This document shows positions 27,804 to 36,889 of a stretch of DNA of 64,000 nt, one piece after another. This stretch comes from Nodosilinea sp. P-1105 (lineage in GTDB: Bacteria > Cyanobacteriota > Cyanobacteriia > Phormidesmidales > Phormidesmidaceae), in assembly GCF_012911975.1 (NCBI RefSeq), contig NZ_SMDQ01000008.1, forward strand, positions 1 through 64,000, written 5' to 3'. The translations under genes and the position numbers were made by a program. The notes under the pieces were generated by a model. It had not been told where the DNA came from and ran no database searches. It was given only the letters and a program-made list of their open reading frames with translations. Each line of letters starts with the position of its first letter. The stretch's first letter is position 1.

Positions 27804-28319
27804 CTAGCTTTCGAAGGTATCGTTGCTGGTAGAAGACTGCCCCCGCTGGGCAAAGTCTGACGGATTAATATTTTGCAAAAACTCCTGAAACGCCTGCTTT
27901 TCCGCCTCATCGGCATCGCGATCCACTGGCATAGAGGCCTCAGCCACCACCTCTTCCATCACCCAGATAGGGGCGTCTAGGCGCAGGGCAATGGCGATCG
28001 CGTCGCTAGGGCGAGCATCTAATTCCCGCCGGGTTTCTCCCTTCACTAAAGACAACAGCGCATAGAAGGTATTGTCCTGCAAGGCATGAACCACGACTCG
28101 GTCGAGGCTCATGTCCCATTCGTCAAGTAAGTTAACAAACAGGTCGTGGGTCAGGGGACGAGGAGACGCTTGATTCTCTAAGGCGCTAATAATCGAGTTA
28201 GCTTGCTCACGGCCAATATAAATGGGAAGTTGCCGCCGATCAGTGGTATCCCGCAGTAAAACTACCGGACTTCGAGATACCGCATCAAGGGCAATCCCGG
28301 CGACTTTCATTTCAATCAT
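27804..28319 (-). CDS. Bifunctional nuclease (BFN, DUF151) family protein
   Basis: A 171-residue DUF151 protein, beginning MIEMKVAGIALDAVSRSPVV, with the family block LPIYIGREQANSI and RPSDAIAIALRL. Plant homologues have RNase/DNase activity; in cyanobacteria the function is not established. It is divergent from riboflavin synthase, an arrangement I recall as recurrent in cyanobacteria. It overlaps no other gene and is followed after 5 bp by the Fe-S aldo/keto reductase. The C-terminal ~25 residues (FAQRGQSSTSND) are low-complexity. Confidence 0.88.
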   Translation of the reverse strand: MIEMKVAGIALDAVSRSPVVLLRDTTDRRQLPIYIGREQANSIISALENQASPRPLTHDLFVNLLDEWDMSLDRVVVHALQDNTFYALLSLVKGETRRELDARPSDAIAIALRLDAPIWVMEEVVAEASMPVDRDADEAEKQAFQEFLQNINPSDFAQRGQSSTSNDTFES

Positions 28320-28683
28320 TGACTTGGCCTCTTGGATCCGTTGATTAAGGTGCTCCAGCGTGACTCGTTAATCTAGGGGTACGGCCCCGGGATAGGGTGA
28401 CTGGTGAGATTATCTGGCCGACTGTCAACCGATATTGAATCATCCCTAAGTCTATTATGACGAAGTCATCTATAACGAAGTCATCTATAACGAAGTCATC
28501 GTACCCTAAGCGACCGTGAACAAAACTTGAAGGTGGCCACTTGTACTAGTTTAGTCTGAGCTTATCCAGGAATAGATTGAAAACAATACCCTAAAGAAGA
28601 AAATTATTGATCCTAAGTATGCCCCGATCTGACCGTCTATGGGCAGTGGTTTCCCTGAGAATTTCATTAAGAGTGTTTTAGTC
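28320..28683. other. Intergenic region between DUF151 gene and ribE, with 15-bp tandem repeat
   Basis: It holds a tandem cgaagtcatctataa array (28461-28475, 28476-28490, partial 28491-28500). The rest is AT-rich and should contain two divergent promoters. I see no FMN-riboswitch-like conserved core and no terminator. Confidence 0.5.
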
Positions 28684-29364
28684 ATGTTTACCGGCCTCAT
28701 TCAAGCGATTGGCACCCTCACCCACAGCAGCCCCAACCAACTGACCATTCAGTGGGCGGGGGCTAGCCATCCGGCCATGGCTGACATTGCCCTGGGGGAC
28801 AGCATTGCCGTGAATGGTATCTGTCTCACCGCAGAAACAGTTCTTCCCCAGGGGTTTGTGGCGACCGTTTCTCCAGAAACCCTGGATCGCACGGCCCTAG
28901 GGAAGCTGGCCGACGGTAGCCGGGTTAATCTAGAGTCTTCCCTGCGGGTGGGTAGCAAAATTGGTGGCCACTTTGTCACTGGCCACATTGATGGGCAGGG
29001 GGTCTTAGAAGCCGCCACCGCCACGGATAACGCCTGGACCCTGAGCTTTACGGTGCCCGATCGCCGGGTCGCCCGCTACATTGTGCCCAAGGGCAGTATT
29101 GCGGTGAATGGCATCAGCCTTACCGTGGCCGACTGTAGCCCCAGTGGTGACTGGTTTGCGGTGGCCGTGATCCCTGTCACCTATCGGGAAACTACCCTAC
29201 AGGATCTGCGCCCTGGCCAATCGGTCAACCTGGAAGGGGATGTGCTGGGTAAGTATGTGGAGAAGTTTCTACAGGCAGAACCAGGCCTCAACGGGGCACA
29301 GAGTGAGGGGCCGGGCCGCGACATGATTTCCCCTGACTTTTTAGTGGAGCATGGCTATGGCTAG
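28684..29364 (+). CDS. ribE: Riboflavin synthase alpha subunit
   Basis: A 227-residue protein of two homologous lumazine-binding barrels. The first opens MFTGLIQAIG and contains GDSIAVNGICLT; the second contains VPKGSIAVNGISLTV. The catalytic GHVD/GHIDG region is HFVTGHIDGQG. It dismutates two 6,7-dimethyl-8-ribityllumazine molecules to riboflavin. ATG 28684 is chosen; the frame opens upstream at 28639, but the extra 15 residues are not conserved in the family. It overlaps the convergent glycosyltransferase gene by 4 bp. Confidence 0.95.
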   Translation: MFTGLIQAIGTLTHSSPNQLTIQWAGASHPAMADIALGDSIAVNGICLTAETVLPQGFVATVSPETLDRTALGKLADGSRVNLESSLRVGSKIGGHFVTGHIDGQGVLEAATATDNAWTLSFTVPDRRVARYIVPKGSIAVNGISLTVADCSPSGDWFAVAVIPVTYRETTLQDLRPGQSVNLEGDVLGKYVEKFLQAEPGLNGAQSEGPGRDMISPDFLVEHGYG

Positions 29365-30812
29365 GGCCAGGATGGGATCAGCCAGCGGCGCTGCAGGGCT
29401 TCGGCAGAAAGGGGCAGACCCAGGTATAAGGGGAGCCAAAACCAAAAACTGAGGGCGATCGCCCCCAACACCACCCAGCCCCAAACCCGATAGCGAGGAT
29501 CTAGCCACCAGCGGCTCAGTAGCCAAGCCAGGGCGATCGTGCTGAACACCCCGATCCCCAGGGCGTGGTAGAAAAAAGTGCAGCGGCTGACCAGGGCCCA
29601 GGGCAACCAGTGGGCCGCGTAGTTGACCAAAATAAAGCTAGGGACAGGTGGAGACATGCCCTGAGCCCTGAGCCCCTGAAGCCAGTGATTCTGGGGCCGG
29701 TGATTCTGAGACCGGTACCCCTGAGCCCAGCTGGCCATGACCTTACTGCCATACCCCAGTAGCAGCGCCAGCACCGCTGCCGTCGATAGCCACCACAACA
29801 CCGGGTTACCCAGGGCATGCAGAGTATAGACAGTGCCTGGGATAACCACAGGGTGCAGAATCGTCTCTGGGGGCCAGGGTCCCACCCCCTGGTAAAAGTA
29901 GGCCACAGGCCGTAGCAGCAATGGCCAGGTGTACCAGCTAGAACAATAGGGATGGATGGCATTCCCCCCCTCTAAAGATTGGTGATAGTGCCACAGCTGC
30001 TGGTGTACCTCCAGCAGTGATGTCTGGGTCAACCCTAGGTGGGGCAGCCACAGGAGACCATAGGTGATCAGGGGAACCAGGCCCAGGGCTACCAGATATC
30101 CCCTCCTCTGAGCAACTCGGGATTCAGCCCCAGGTTGCGGCTGCCAGCGGCCCATCCCCAGCAACACCACCGCCAACCAAAACCCAGCAAAATTCCACTT
30201 GACGCTGATGGCTGCCCCCAGACAAACCCCTGCCGCCCCAGTCCAAAGCCACGATGGTCTGGGGTCAAGGGGCGATCGCCGTCCCCGCAGCCAGCAACCC
30301 TGACCCAACAACCCCAGCCATAGCCCAAACAGGTTAATTAACCCCAGCCGTGACTCCACCAGGGTTAACCCTTCCAGGCTCAGGAGCAGGGCTACCATCA
30401 GGCCAAACCCCACCCGCCGCTGGCGGGGATAGGCAGCACTAAGTTGCCACCCCAGCCATGCCCCTACCAGCGGCACCGTCGCCCCCAGAGCAGCGTTTAA
30501 CCAACGAAAACTCAGGGGGCTAATCGCCTGATTCTGGACAGCGATCGTAGGCCAGTTGAGCCAGACCGCAGGCCCCCGACTCAGCCAGATGCCCAGAGCA
30601 ATCAGGTATTTCCCCAGGGGCGGGTGGGCATCAAAGCGAGGCATGTGATCCAGGTAATCCAACGCAAAGGGAACGTAGTAGATTTCGTCAAACACCAGGG
30701 TATGCAGCTGACCCAAGCCCCACAGTCTCAGCCCCAGGGCCAAGCCGCCTATGGCCATCAGACCTAAGCCGAGAGGGTTTAACGTCGATAAGTTCAGTCG
30801 TTGGAAAGCCAC
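29361..30812 (-). CDS. PMT-family (dolichyl-phosphate-mannose-protein-like) glycosyltransferase
   Basis: A polytopic protein (~483 residues) with the GT-C family signature TLVFDEIYYVPFALDYL and HMPRFDAHPPLGKYLIALGIWL (the acidic catalytic and PMT first-loop motifs), then about ten transmembrane helices rich in W and L. It likely transfers a lipid-carried sugar to extracytoplasmic targets. The frame is open to 30878, but the first residues there are read from a dispersed repeat. GTG 30812 (AFQRLNLSTLNPLGLGL) begins just before transmembrane helix 1 and is preferred. Substrate unknown. Confidence 0.85.
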   Translation of the reverse strand: MAFQRLNLSTLNPLGLGLMAIGGLALGLRLWGLGQLHTLVFDEIYYVPFALDYLDHMPRFDAHPPLGKYLIALGIWLSRGPAVWLNWPTIAVQNQAISPLSFRWLNAALGATVPLVGAWLGWQLSAAYPRQRRVGFGLMVALLLSLEGLTLVESRLGLINLFGLWLGLLGQGCWLRGRRSPLDPRPSWLWTGAAGVCLGAAISVKWNFAGFWLAVVLLGMGRWQPQPGAESRVAQRRGYLVALGLVPLITYGLLWLPHLGLTQTSLLEVHQQLWHYHQSLEGGNAIHPYCSSWYTWPLLLRPVAYFYQGVGPWPPETILHPVVIPGTVYTLHALGNPVLWWLSTAAVLALLLGYGSKVMASWAQGYRSQNHRPQNHWLQGLRAQGMSPPVPSFILVNYAAHWLPWALVSRCTFFYHALGIGVFSTIALAWLLSRWWLDPRYRVWGWVVLGAIALSFWFWLPLYLGLPLSAEALQRRWLIPSWP

Positions 30813-31260
30813 AGATGAGAAGGACGAAGAACGAAGAACGAAAGACGAAAAACGTAGGGCGTAGCCCGTGCGCAGCAAAGGGAAGAAGGAATGGCTCAGC
30901 CTGTACGCAGCAGCATGACGAGAAACAATTCAAGATACCCTTCGCAACGGGCAAAATCCAAAATTCCCCCCGGCGGACACACAGGTCCGCCCCTGAAAAA
31001 CGAAAAACGTAGGGCGTAGCCCGTGCGCAGCAAGCGGCAGAATCCAAAATCCAAAATCCAAAATTCCCCCCCTTCCCCACCCATCCACCCATTTTCCCAT
31101 TCCCCCCCAGGGCGGACACCCAGGTCCGCCCCTACGCCACCTCCCCCACCTCTACCCTCCGGAAAGCCGCTCCACCTCTTCACTCCATCCACCCATCACC
31201 CCATCACCCCACCTCCCCACCTCCCCACCTCCCCACCTCCGGATCCACCCCTCCCACAAT
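30813..31260. repeat. Dispersed repeat cluster upstream of the TPR gene
   Basis: It contains two cgtagggcgtagcccgtgcg blocks (about 30853-30872 and 31008-31027), two inverted copies of the cggacct repeat (30968-30993; 31104-31135) and tandem cccacctcccc simple sequence (31190-31245). The same families occur near map in opposite orientation. Frames open across it are artefacts. No gene is visible. Confidence 0.8.
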
Positions 31261-31375
31261 GGACAACCAAAACGGTATTATTAAGGACTGCAAACAACTA
31301 TCACCCCGGTCCAGCCATTAGCGGCTGGACCGGTTACCTCTGAACCCCTCAGCCTAGTTGGCAAGGAGATGTCCT

Positions 31376-32533
31376 GTGAAACGGAGCTACGGTATTGCAA
31401 GTGTTCTGGTTACCCTGCTCAGTGGTTGGGGAACAGCGGCTGTGGCAGCCCCATCAGTTCAGGCCAGCGCGATACCTCAACCTACTGCCGTGGAGGTAAT
31501 GTGGCTAGCCCGAAATGGCTCGTCGAACCTCAGCGAGGCCGATCAGGAAAAAGTTGACGACTTGTTAATTGAAGGTCAAGAACGGGTTGAGGCGAGGGAC
31601 TATGCTGGCGCGATCGCGATCTACGAGCAGGCGGCTGCCATTGATAGCCAAAACCCTCGGCTGTTTTCTGGCATCGGCTATCTGCACATTCAGCAAAGTA
31701 ACTATGGCGAAGCCGCTACGGCCTATCGTCGCGCTATTGCTTTGGATGATCGCAATCTAGCGTTTCGCTATGGGCTGGCCCATAGTCTGTATCGCAACGA
31801 CCAACTGGACGAGGCGGTGCAGGCCTATCGCGACATTTTAGAGATTAACCCTCGGGAAGCCGATGCCCACTTGGGTATCGGTGGCATTCAGCTACAACGC
31901 CAAGACTACGAGGGAGCCCTAGCCACCTATCGGGCCCTGACTCGGATCGCCCCGGGGAATGCCAAGGTCTATGAAGCCCTGGGCACCCTCTATGTTCAGC
32001 AAGAAAACTACGACCAAGCTCTGTCTTACTTACGCCAGGGGCTGCAGGCGAACCCAGGCCAAGGTAGCTTATATGCCAGCATTGCCAATATCTACCTGAT
32101 TCAAGACAACCCAGAAGCCGCCAAAGAAAATCTAGAACGAGCCCTGGCGGCTGAACCGGGCAATGCCCAGGCTCAACATCAAATGGGCTATTTGCTCTAT
32201 CAAGCGGGCGATCGCGACGAAGCTTACCACTATCTGATGCGGGCGGTGCGCCTTGATCCTGACCTGGTGACAGCCCATGCCCTGCTGGGGGGAATGCTGC
32301 TGGAACGGGAGCGTTATCTGCAAGCGGTGATCTCTTATCGGACGGTGGTCAATGCTAGACCCAGCGATCCAGCGGCCTATTACAACCTCGGCTTAGCCCT
32401 TTGGGGCCAGGGGTTCCAAGGACAGGCGGTGACCAACATAGAAACAGCCGCCTATCTGTACGAACGCCAAGGGGATGATGCCGGGGCTGAACGGGCCCGA
32501 GACTTGATCAATTTTTGGGGTATGGAGCGGTAG
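31376..32533 (+). CDS. Secreted TPR repeat protein
   Basis: About 385 residues, with a signal peptide (SYGIASVLVTLLSGWGTAAVAAP) and nine to ten consecutive tetratricopeptide repeats (e.g. ARDYAGAIAIYEQAAAIDSQNP; EGALATYRALTRIAPGNAKVYEALG; DEAYHYLMRAVRLDPDLVTAHALLG). TPR arrays bind protein partners; such periplasmic or lumenal TPR proteins in cyanobacteria often help assemble envelope or photosynthetic complexes. The partner is unknown. Start GTG 31376 is preferred, because aaggag lies 9 nt upstream (31362-31367); the opening at 31358 lacks one. Confidence 0.85.
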   Translation: MKRSYGIASVLVTLLSGWGTAAVAAPSVQASAIPQPTAVEVMWLARNGSSNLSEADQEKVDDLLIEGQERVEARDYAGAIAIYEQAAAIDSQNPRLFSGIGYLHIQQSNYGEAATAYRRAIALDDRNLAFRYGLAHSLYRNDQLDEAVQAYRDILEINPREADAHLGIGGIQLQRQDYEGALATYRALTRIAPGNAKVYEALGTLYVQQENYDQALSYLRQGLQANPGQGSLYASIANIYLIQDNPEAAKENLERALAAEPGNAQAQHQMGYLLYQAGDRDEAYHYLMRAVRLDPDLVTAHALLGGMLLERERYLQAVISYRTVVNARPSDPAAYYNLGLALWGQGFQGQAVTNIETAAYLYERQGDDAGAERARDLINFWGMER

Positions 32534-32661
32534 CCATCTAAACCTACGCTGGTCCGGTCAGTCATAGCGCTGGTCGGACTGGCGCCGTTGTCTGGACAAT
32601 GGTTTCCTCAGCGGTGGGCCACCCACCCTACGATCGTTAAGAGTAGCCTGCATCAGATCCC

Positions 32662-32850
32662 CTTAGTTATTAGGATCTTGTAGGGCTGTTTCATGGTTGT
32701 GAGCAGAAAGCTAGGCCACAGCTTTGCCCCCCGCCCCCTAATTCTGGGGGGATCTGAAGCCCCCAAGTTTGGGAGTTTGGGGGCCAAAGCCTGTACAGGC
32801 AATATTCCTTTTCAACAATGAAACAACCCTGCTTAGTTATTGGGGTCTTG
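32662..32850. mobile_element. MITE-like element, copy 2, with 19-bp flanking direct repeat
   Basis: The element proper is 32681-32831 (151 bp), reversed relative to copy 1. Its ends are tagggctgtttcatggttg and, inverted, cagggttgtttcattgttg (16 of 19 matches). It is flanked by cttagttattaggatcttg (32662-32680) and cttagttattggggtcttg (32832-32850), 17 of 19 identical. The right duplication contains the stop and last codons of exbD; the left duplication repeats them. No transposase is encoded. Confidence 0.78.
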
Positions 32851-33450
32851 GGGGGTTCGAGGGACCTCAAAGGGGCTCTGGGGAGAGGGGGCAGGGTCGC
32901 TAAATGGGTCGCTGGGCTCAAGGGGAAAAGGTTCATCTTCCGGGAAAAAGGGATCCGTTCCTGGAAAATCTTCAAAATCCTCAGGAAAAGGATCGAGGGC
33001 TTCAGGATCCCCCAGGTCCGCATCTCTAGGTAATGTGGCTAAGGCAACCCGATCGCCCCCCACAGACCGCAACAAATCAAGCACGGTAACCACGTCTTCA
33101 TAGCGGGCATCCCGAGAGGCGTACAGCACAATCAGCCCCCCAGGATTGACCTGACTAAATTGCAGCAAGACGTCATAGAGCAGATCCAGGGTTACCGGTT
33201 GCTGATCGAGATAGGTTTGGCCCAGGCTGTCAATGCTGACATAGAGGCGATCGCCAACCGCCCCGTCTACCTGCCCGGGGATGGGCTCGCCGGTCTCTGC
33301 GGCCGGTAAATCTAGCTCAATGGCTTGCTGACGGGTTAAACCCACCGCTGCCAAAATAAAAAAGGTGAGAATACAAAAAATGACGTCAATCAGCGGCACA
33401 ATCTCCAGCCGTACGTCTTCGGACGGGGTTTCAAGTAGATCTACTTTCAT
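32833..33450 (-). CDS. exbD: ExbD/TolR family biopolymer transport protein
   Basis: A 205-residue protein with one N-terminal transmembrane helix carrying the essential Asp in [18 protein letters not shown], and a periplasmic domain ending around residue 140. The last ~60 residues are a Pro/Asp/Glu/Phe-rich tail ([19 protein letters not shown]) absent from standard ExbD. With ExbB it converts proton motive force into motion of an outer-membrane partner; no tonB gene is in the window. Its start overlaps exbB by 4 bp. The last codons and stop lie in one arm of the duplicated target of MITE copy 2. Confidence 0.9.
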   Translation of the reverse strand: MKVDLLETPSEDVRLEIVPLIDVIFCILTFFILAAVGLTRQQAIELDLPAAETGEPIPGQVDGAVGDRLYVSIDSLGQTYLDQQPVTLDLLYDVLLQFSQVNPGGLIVLYASRDARYEDVVTVLDLLRSVGGDRVALATLPRDADLGDPEALDPFPEDFEDFPGTDPFFPEDEPFPLEPSDPFSDPAPSPQSPFEVPRTPQDPNN

Positions 33451-34202
33451 AGGGAAGACGATTCGGGAGACGACATTGAATCAGAGGGGGTGACGGGTTC
33501 GGCAGTGGGCTCAGCCGGGGCCGGGGGGGGAGCCGTGATTGGCCCAGGCATCACAACACTACCCGGGGTTTCCTGATTTTGGGCCCAGCTTTGACGGTAC
33601 AGCAGCTCTAATTCACTGCCAGCCTGGCGAAACATTTTAGCCTGGCCAAAGATAAACCCTTGAAACAAGCGATAAAATGCCAAAGCGGTAATCGCAATCA
33701 CCAAGCCAGCCGCCGTGCTAATTAACGCCTCAGCAATGCCCAGGGAGGTCCCAGCCGTGGCGTCGCCACTACCTAGGTCGCCAATTTGAATCGAGCCGAG
33801 GGAGTTGATTAGCCCCAATACCGTCCCGAGTAGCCCCAGCAAAGGAGACAGCGCAATTACGGCTTCCAGGATTTTGTCCCCTTTACCCATAGCCGCCAAC
33901 TCTTCGTTGGCGGCCGTTTCTAGGGCCAGCCGAAATACCTCCGGTTCGGGGGATTGTAGCCGCAGGGGAGCCGATAAAAACCGTCCCATGGGCAACATGC
34001 CAGAGCGCACAGCAATGTCAGCGGCAGCGGGCCAGTCGCGACGGGCCGCTTCTATCACCCGGCCAGAGACTTCCCGCTCGCGGGTTAAAATCCGTGACCA
34101 AAACCAGATCCGCTCTAAGATCGTTCCTACCGCTAGGATCGAGAGCAATAGCAGGGGCCACATGGCAATGCCGCCCCGGGCAAATAGCTCAGGTATATTC
34201 AC
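33447..34202 (-). CDS. exbB: ExbB/TolQ/MotA family proton channel protein
   Basis: A 251-residue inner-membrane protein with a first transmembrane helix near residues 12-30 ([23 protein letters not shown]), then two helices containing [17 protein letters not shown] and [23 protein letters not shown], the signature of the MotA/TolQ/ExbB proton channel. A Pro/Ala/Glu-rich C-terminal tail follows. It pairs with the downstream, 4-bp-overlapping exbD to form a proton-driven energiser, probably for TonB-dependent uptake. Confidence 0.92.
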   Translation of the reverse strand: MNIPELFARGGIAMWPLLLLSILAVGTILERIWFWSRILTREREVSGRVIEAARRDWPAAADIAVRSGMLPMGRFLSAPLRLQSPEPEVFRLALETAANEELAAMGKGDKILEAVIALSPLLGLLGTVLGLINSLGSIQIGDLGSGDATAGTSLGIAEALISTAAGLVIAITALAFYRLFQGFIFGQAKMFRQAGSELELLYRQSWAQNQETPGSVVMPGPITAPPPAPAEPTAEPVTPSDSMSSPESSSL

Positions 34203-34350
34203 AAGATCCTCCTATTACCACAGCAGCTTCGTTGGGTGGGTTGCTCCGACAAAGCATAACAATTGTAGTGAGTTTTAGGGGCTATCGCCTTCTGTGAAGG
34301 AGGGCATTTCTGCCGATACCATAGGAAGCTGAGCTTTAGATAGTTAACCC

Positions 34351-36501
34351 ATGACCTCGATCGCCGCCACCCTGGCTACCGAACTTTCCTTACGCCCGGC
34401 CCAAATTGAAGCTACCCTTGCCCTGTTTGCCGAAGGGGCGACGGTGCCATTTGTGGCCCGCTACCGCAAAGAGCGTACCGGCAACCTGGACGAGGTGCAG
34501 CTGCGGCAGATTGCCGAACGCTACCAGTACCTAACGGAATTGGAGAATCGCCGCCAGACCGTGCTGAGTGAAATCGAGGCCCAGGGCAAACTCACGGCCG
34601 CGCTCAAGTCAGCCATTCTGGCCTGCCAGCACAAGACCGAACTGGAAGACCTTTATTTGCCCTACCGGCCAAAGCGGCGTACCCGAGCCACCATGGCTAA
34701 AGAAAAGGGCCTAGAACCCCTGGCCCAGCAAATCGAGACCCTAAACCAGAGTGGTCAGCGTCGCCCCTTGACCCAGATCGCCCAGGCCTTCGTCAACCCT
34801 GAACAGGGGGTGCAGACCGAGGCGGATGCCCTGGCCGGGGCGGCAGATATTTTGGCGGAGCAGGTGGCGGAACGGGCGGACCTGCGGCGCTATGTGCGCG
34901 ATCAACTCTTAAAGCGGGGGCAGGTGACCGCCCAAGTTAAGAAAGGGCATGCCGAAGGCAGCACTAAGTATGAAATGTACCGTGCTTATCAGACGCCGGT
35001 GCGATCGATCGCCTCCCACAACCTGTTGGCCATCTTGCGGGGAGAGCGGGACGGCGTGCTGAAGGTGGCTCTGGATTTGGAGTCGGAGAGGATTTTGCCC
35101 ACCCTAGAGCAGCGGCTGATCAAAAGTTCGGTGCCAGAGATACGCCAGTTCTATGGAGATCTGATTCAAGACGCCTATCAGCGGTTAATGAAGCCCTCGT
35201 TGACCAGCGAAGTGATGGCCGAGAAAAAGGCCTGGGCCGATGACGTGTCGATTCAGACCTTTGAGGCCAACTTAAAAAATCTGCTGCTGTCGCCCCCGGC
35301 CGGGATGAAACCCACCCTGGGCATTGACCCCGGCTTTCGGACCGGCTGCAAGGTAGCAGCGGTGGATGGCACTGGCAAGTTTCTGGAGTATCAAGCGATC
35401 TTCCCCCACCAGTCGGAGCGGCAGCGGCAACAGGCAGCGACCACCCTAGGGACCATGATTCGCCAGCACCAGATTGAGCTGATTGCCATTGGCAACGGCA
35501 CCGCTAGCCGCGAAACCGATGCCTTTGTGGGGGAAGTCCTGAAAACCGTCTCTCATCCCCCCGTGAAGGTGTTGGTGAACGAATCCGGAGCCTCCATTTA
35601 CTCTGCAAGTGAAGTAGCCGCGGCGGAGTTCCCTGAGCTGGATGTAACGGTGCGGGGGGCGATCAGCATTGCCCGCCGCCTGCAAGACCCCCTGGCGGAA
35701 CTGGTCAAAATTGACCCCAAATCCATTGGGGTGGGCCAGTACCAGCATGACGTAGACCAAAAGCGGCTGAAACAAAAGCTGGACGACACCATCGAAAGCT
35801 GTGTGAACTATGTGGGGGTAGACCTGAATATGGCTTCCCGAGAGCTGTTGACCTATGTGTCGGGCATTACCCCCACGGTGGCCAACAACATTGTGGCCTA
35901 TCGCAACACCCATGGGGCCTTTCGCTCGCGCCAGCAGTTGCTTAAGGTAAAGAAGCTGGGGCCAAAGGCTTTTGAACAGGCGGCGGGTTTTTTGCGCATT
36001 CGGGACGGCCAAAACCCCCTGGACAATACAGCAGTACACCCAGAAAGCTATAGGATTGTCGATGCGATCGCCGCTGATCTGGCTCTCCCCCTGGCCCAAA
36101 TTTCCACAGCCGCCGATCGGCTAAAACAGATAGACATCAAGCGGTACACCACTGAGGCCGCTGGTGAACTGACCTTACAAGATATTCTGCAGGAGTTGGA
36201 AAAGCCCGGTCGCGACCCCCGTGCCCAGTTCACCTATGCCAAATTTCAGGATGGCATCAACGAAATCACTGACCTGAAGCCGGAGATGACCCTAGAAGGG
36301 GTGGTGACCAACGTCACCAACTTTGGCGCCTTTGTGGATGTGGGGGTACACCAGGACGGGTTGGTACATATCTCTCAAATGGCCGATCGCTTTGTCAGCG
36401 ACCCCAACGACATCGTTAAGGTAGGCCAGGTGGTGACGGTACGAGTATTGGAGGTGAATACGCAGTTGAAGCGAATTGGCTTGTCGATGCGTCAGGGCTA
36501 A
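34351..36501 (+). CDS. tex: Tex-family RNA-binding S1 domain protein
   Basis: A 716-residue Tex/YhgF protein. N-terminal helical region (ATVPFVARYRKERTGNLDEV), a YqgF/RuvC-like domain from ~320 (TLGIDPGFRTGCKVAAVD), a HhH pair (NIVAYRNTHGAFRSRQQLLKVKKLG), and a C-terminal S1 domain (residues 645-715: LEGVVTNVTNFGAFVDVG ... VHISQMADRF). It binds nucleic acid and acts in transcription or RNA quality control. Full length for the family, with the usual start MTSIAATLATEL. It is monocistronic; no terminator is obvious downstream. Confidence 0.93.
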   Translation: MTSIAATLATELSLRPAQIEATLALFAEGATVPFVARYRKERTGNLDEVQLRQIAERYQYLTELENRRQTVLSEIEAQGKLTAALKSAILACQHKTELEDLYLPYRPKRRTRATMAKEKGLEPLAQQIETLNQSGQRRPLTQIAQAFVNPEQGVQTEADALAGAADILAEQVAERADLRRYVRDQLLKRGQVTAQVKKGHAEGSTKYEMYRAYQTPVRSIASHNLLAILRGERDGVLKVALDLESERILPTLEQRLIKSSVPEIRQFYGDLIQDAYQRLMKPSLTSEVMAEKKAWADDVSIQTFEANLKNLLLSPPAGMKPTLGIDPGFRTGCKVAAVDGTGKFLEYQAIFPHQSERQRQQAATTLGTMIRQHQIELIAIGNGTASRETDAFVGEVLKTVSHPPVKVLVNESGASIYSASEVAAAEFPELDVTVRGAISIARRLQDPLAELVKIDPKSIGVGQYQHDVDQKRLKQKLDDTIESCVNYVGVDLNMASRELLTYVSGITPTVANNIVAYRNTHGAFRSRQQLLKVKKLGPKAFEQAAGFLRIRDGQNPLDNTAVHPESYRIVDAIAADLALPLAQISTAADRLKQIDIKRYTTEAAGELTLQDILQELEKPGRDPRAQFTYAKFQDGINEITDLKPEMTLEGVVTNVTNFGAFVDVGVHQDGLVHISQMADRFVSDPNDIVKVGQVVTVRVLEVNTQLKRIGLSMRQG

Positions 36502-36568
36502 ACCAACGTCAAGTTCAGACGCGGAATTTTACCGATGGGACAGCGCCAGTTACCGAGCTGCAATGGGT

Positions 36569-36778
36569 CTAGGACTCTGAGGTATTAGTTGACCAACCAC
36601 TCCTGACACCTGAATAACCCATCCCTGCCCACTTCGACAAGTTGCCCCTCCGGGGCCGCTACGCGCTAGCGAAGCCATGCCGCAGGCTATACAGCGCAGG
36701 CCTCCCAGGAGGGGATGCCAACACCCGACACCTGACACCCTCAGCAAAGATGGTCAGATTTCTGCCAGGCAGTACTAG
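36569..36778. mobile_element. CTAG-ended element, copy 2, interrupted by a palindromic repeat
   Basis: The ends are ctaggactctgaggtattag and, at the right, tttctgccaggcagtactag, matching copy 1 (25342-25443). Between about 36614 and 36722 a separate GC-rich repeat is nested (ataacccatccctgccc ... aggaggggatgcc; it includes gctagcgaagccatgccgca, also at 12880-12975 inverted and 57972-58163). The remaining intergenic sequence (36502-36568, 36779-36889) shows nothing else. Confidence 0.65.
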
Positions 36779-36889
36779 ATAGAACAGTAGAGCTGTATCT
36801 AGCCTAAGATATTGATTCCGATCGGCTGAATCCCCTAAGGTGTCAGGAAAAGCCCCTATCTGGGACGAGATGATTGTTGTTTAACCCAT

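Noticed and set aside
28461-28500. 15-bp tandem as a CRISPR or iteron array
   Set aside because: Direct tandem without spacers, only 2.7 copies; no cas or replication genes nearby.
28320-28683. FMN riboswitch before ribE
   Set aside because: None of the conserved FMN-riboswitch sequence blocks was recognised.
30688-31192. Frames of 98-143 codons in the repeat cluster
   Set aside because: Gly/Trp-rich readings of dispersed repeats without conserved features.
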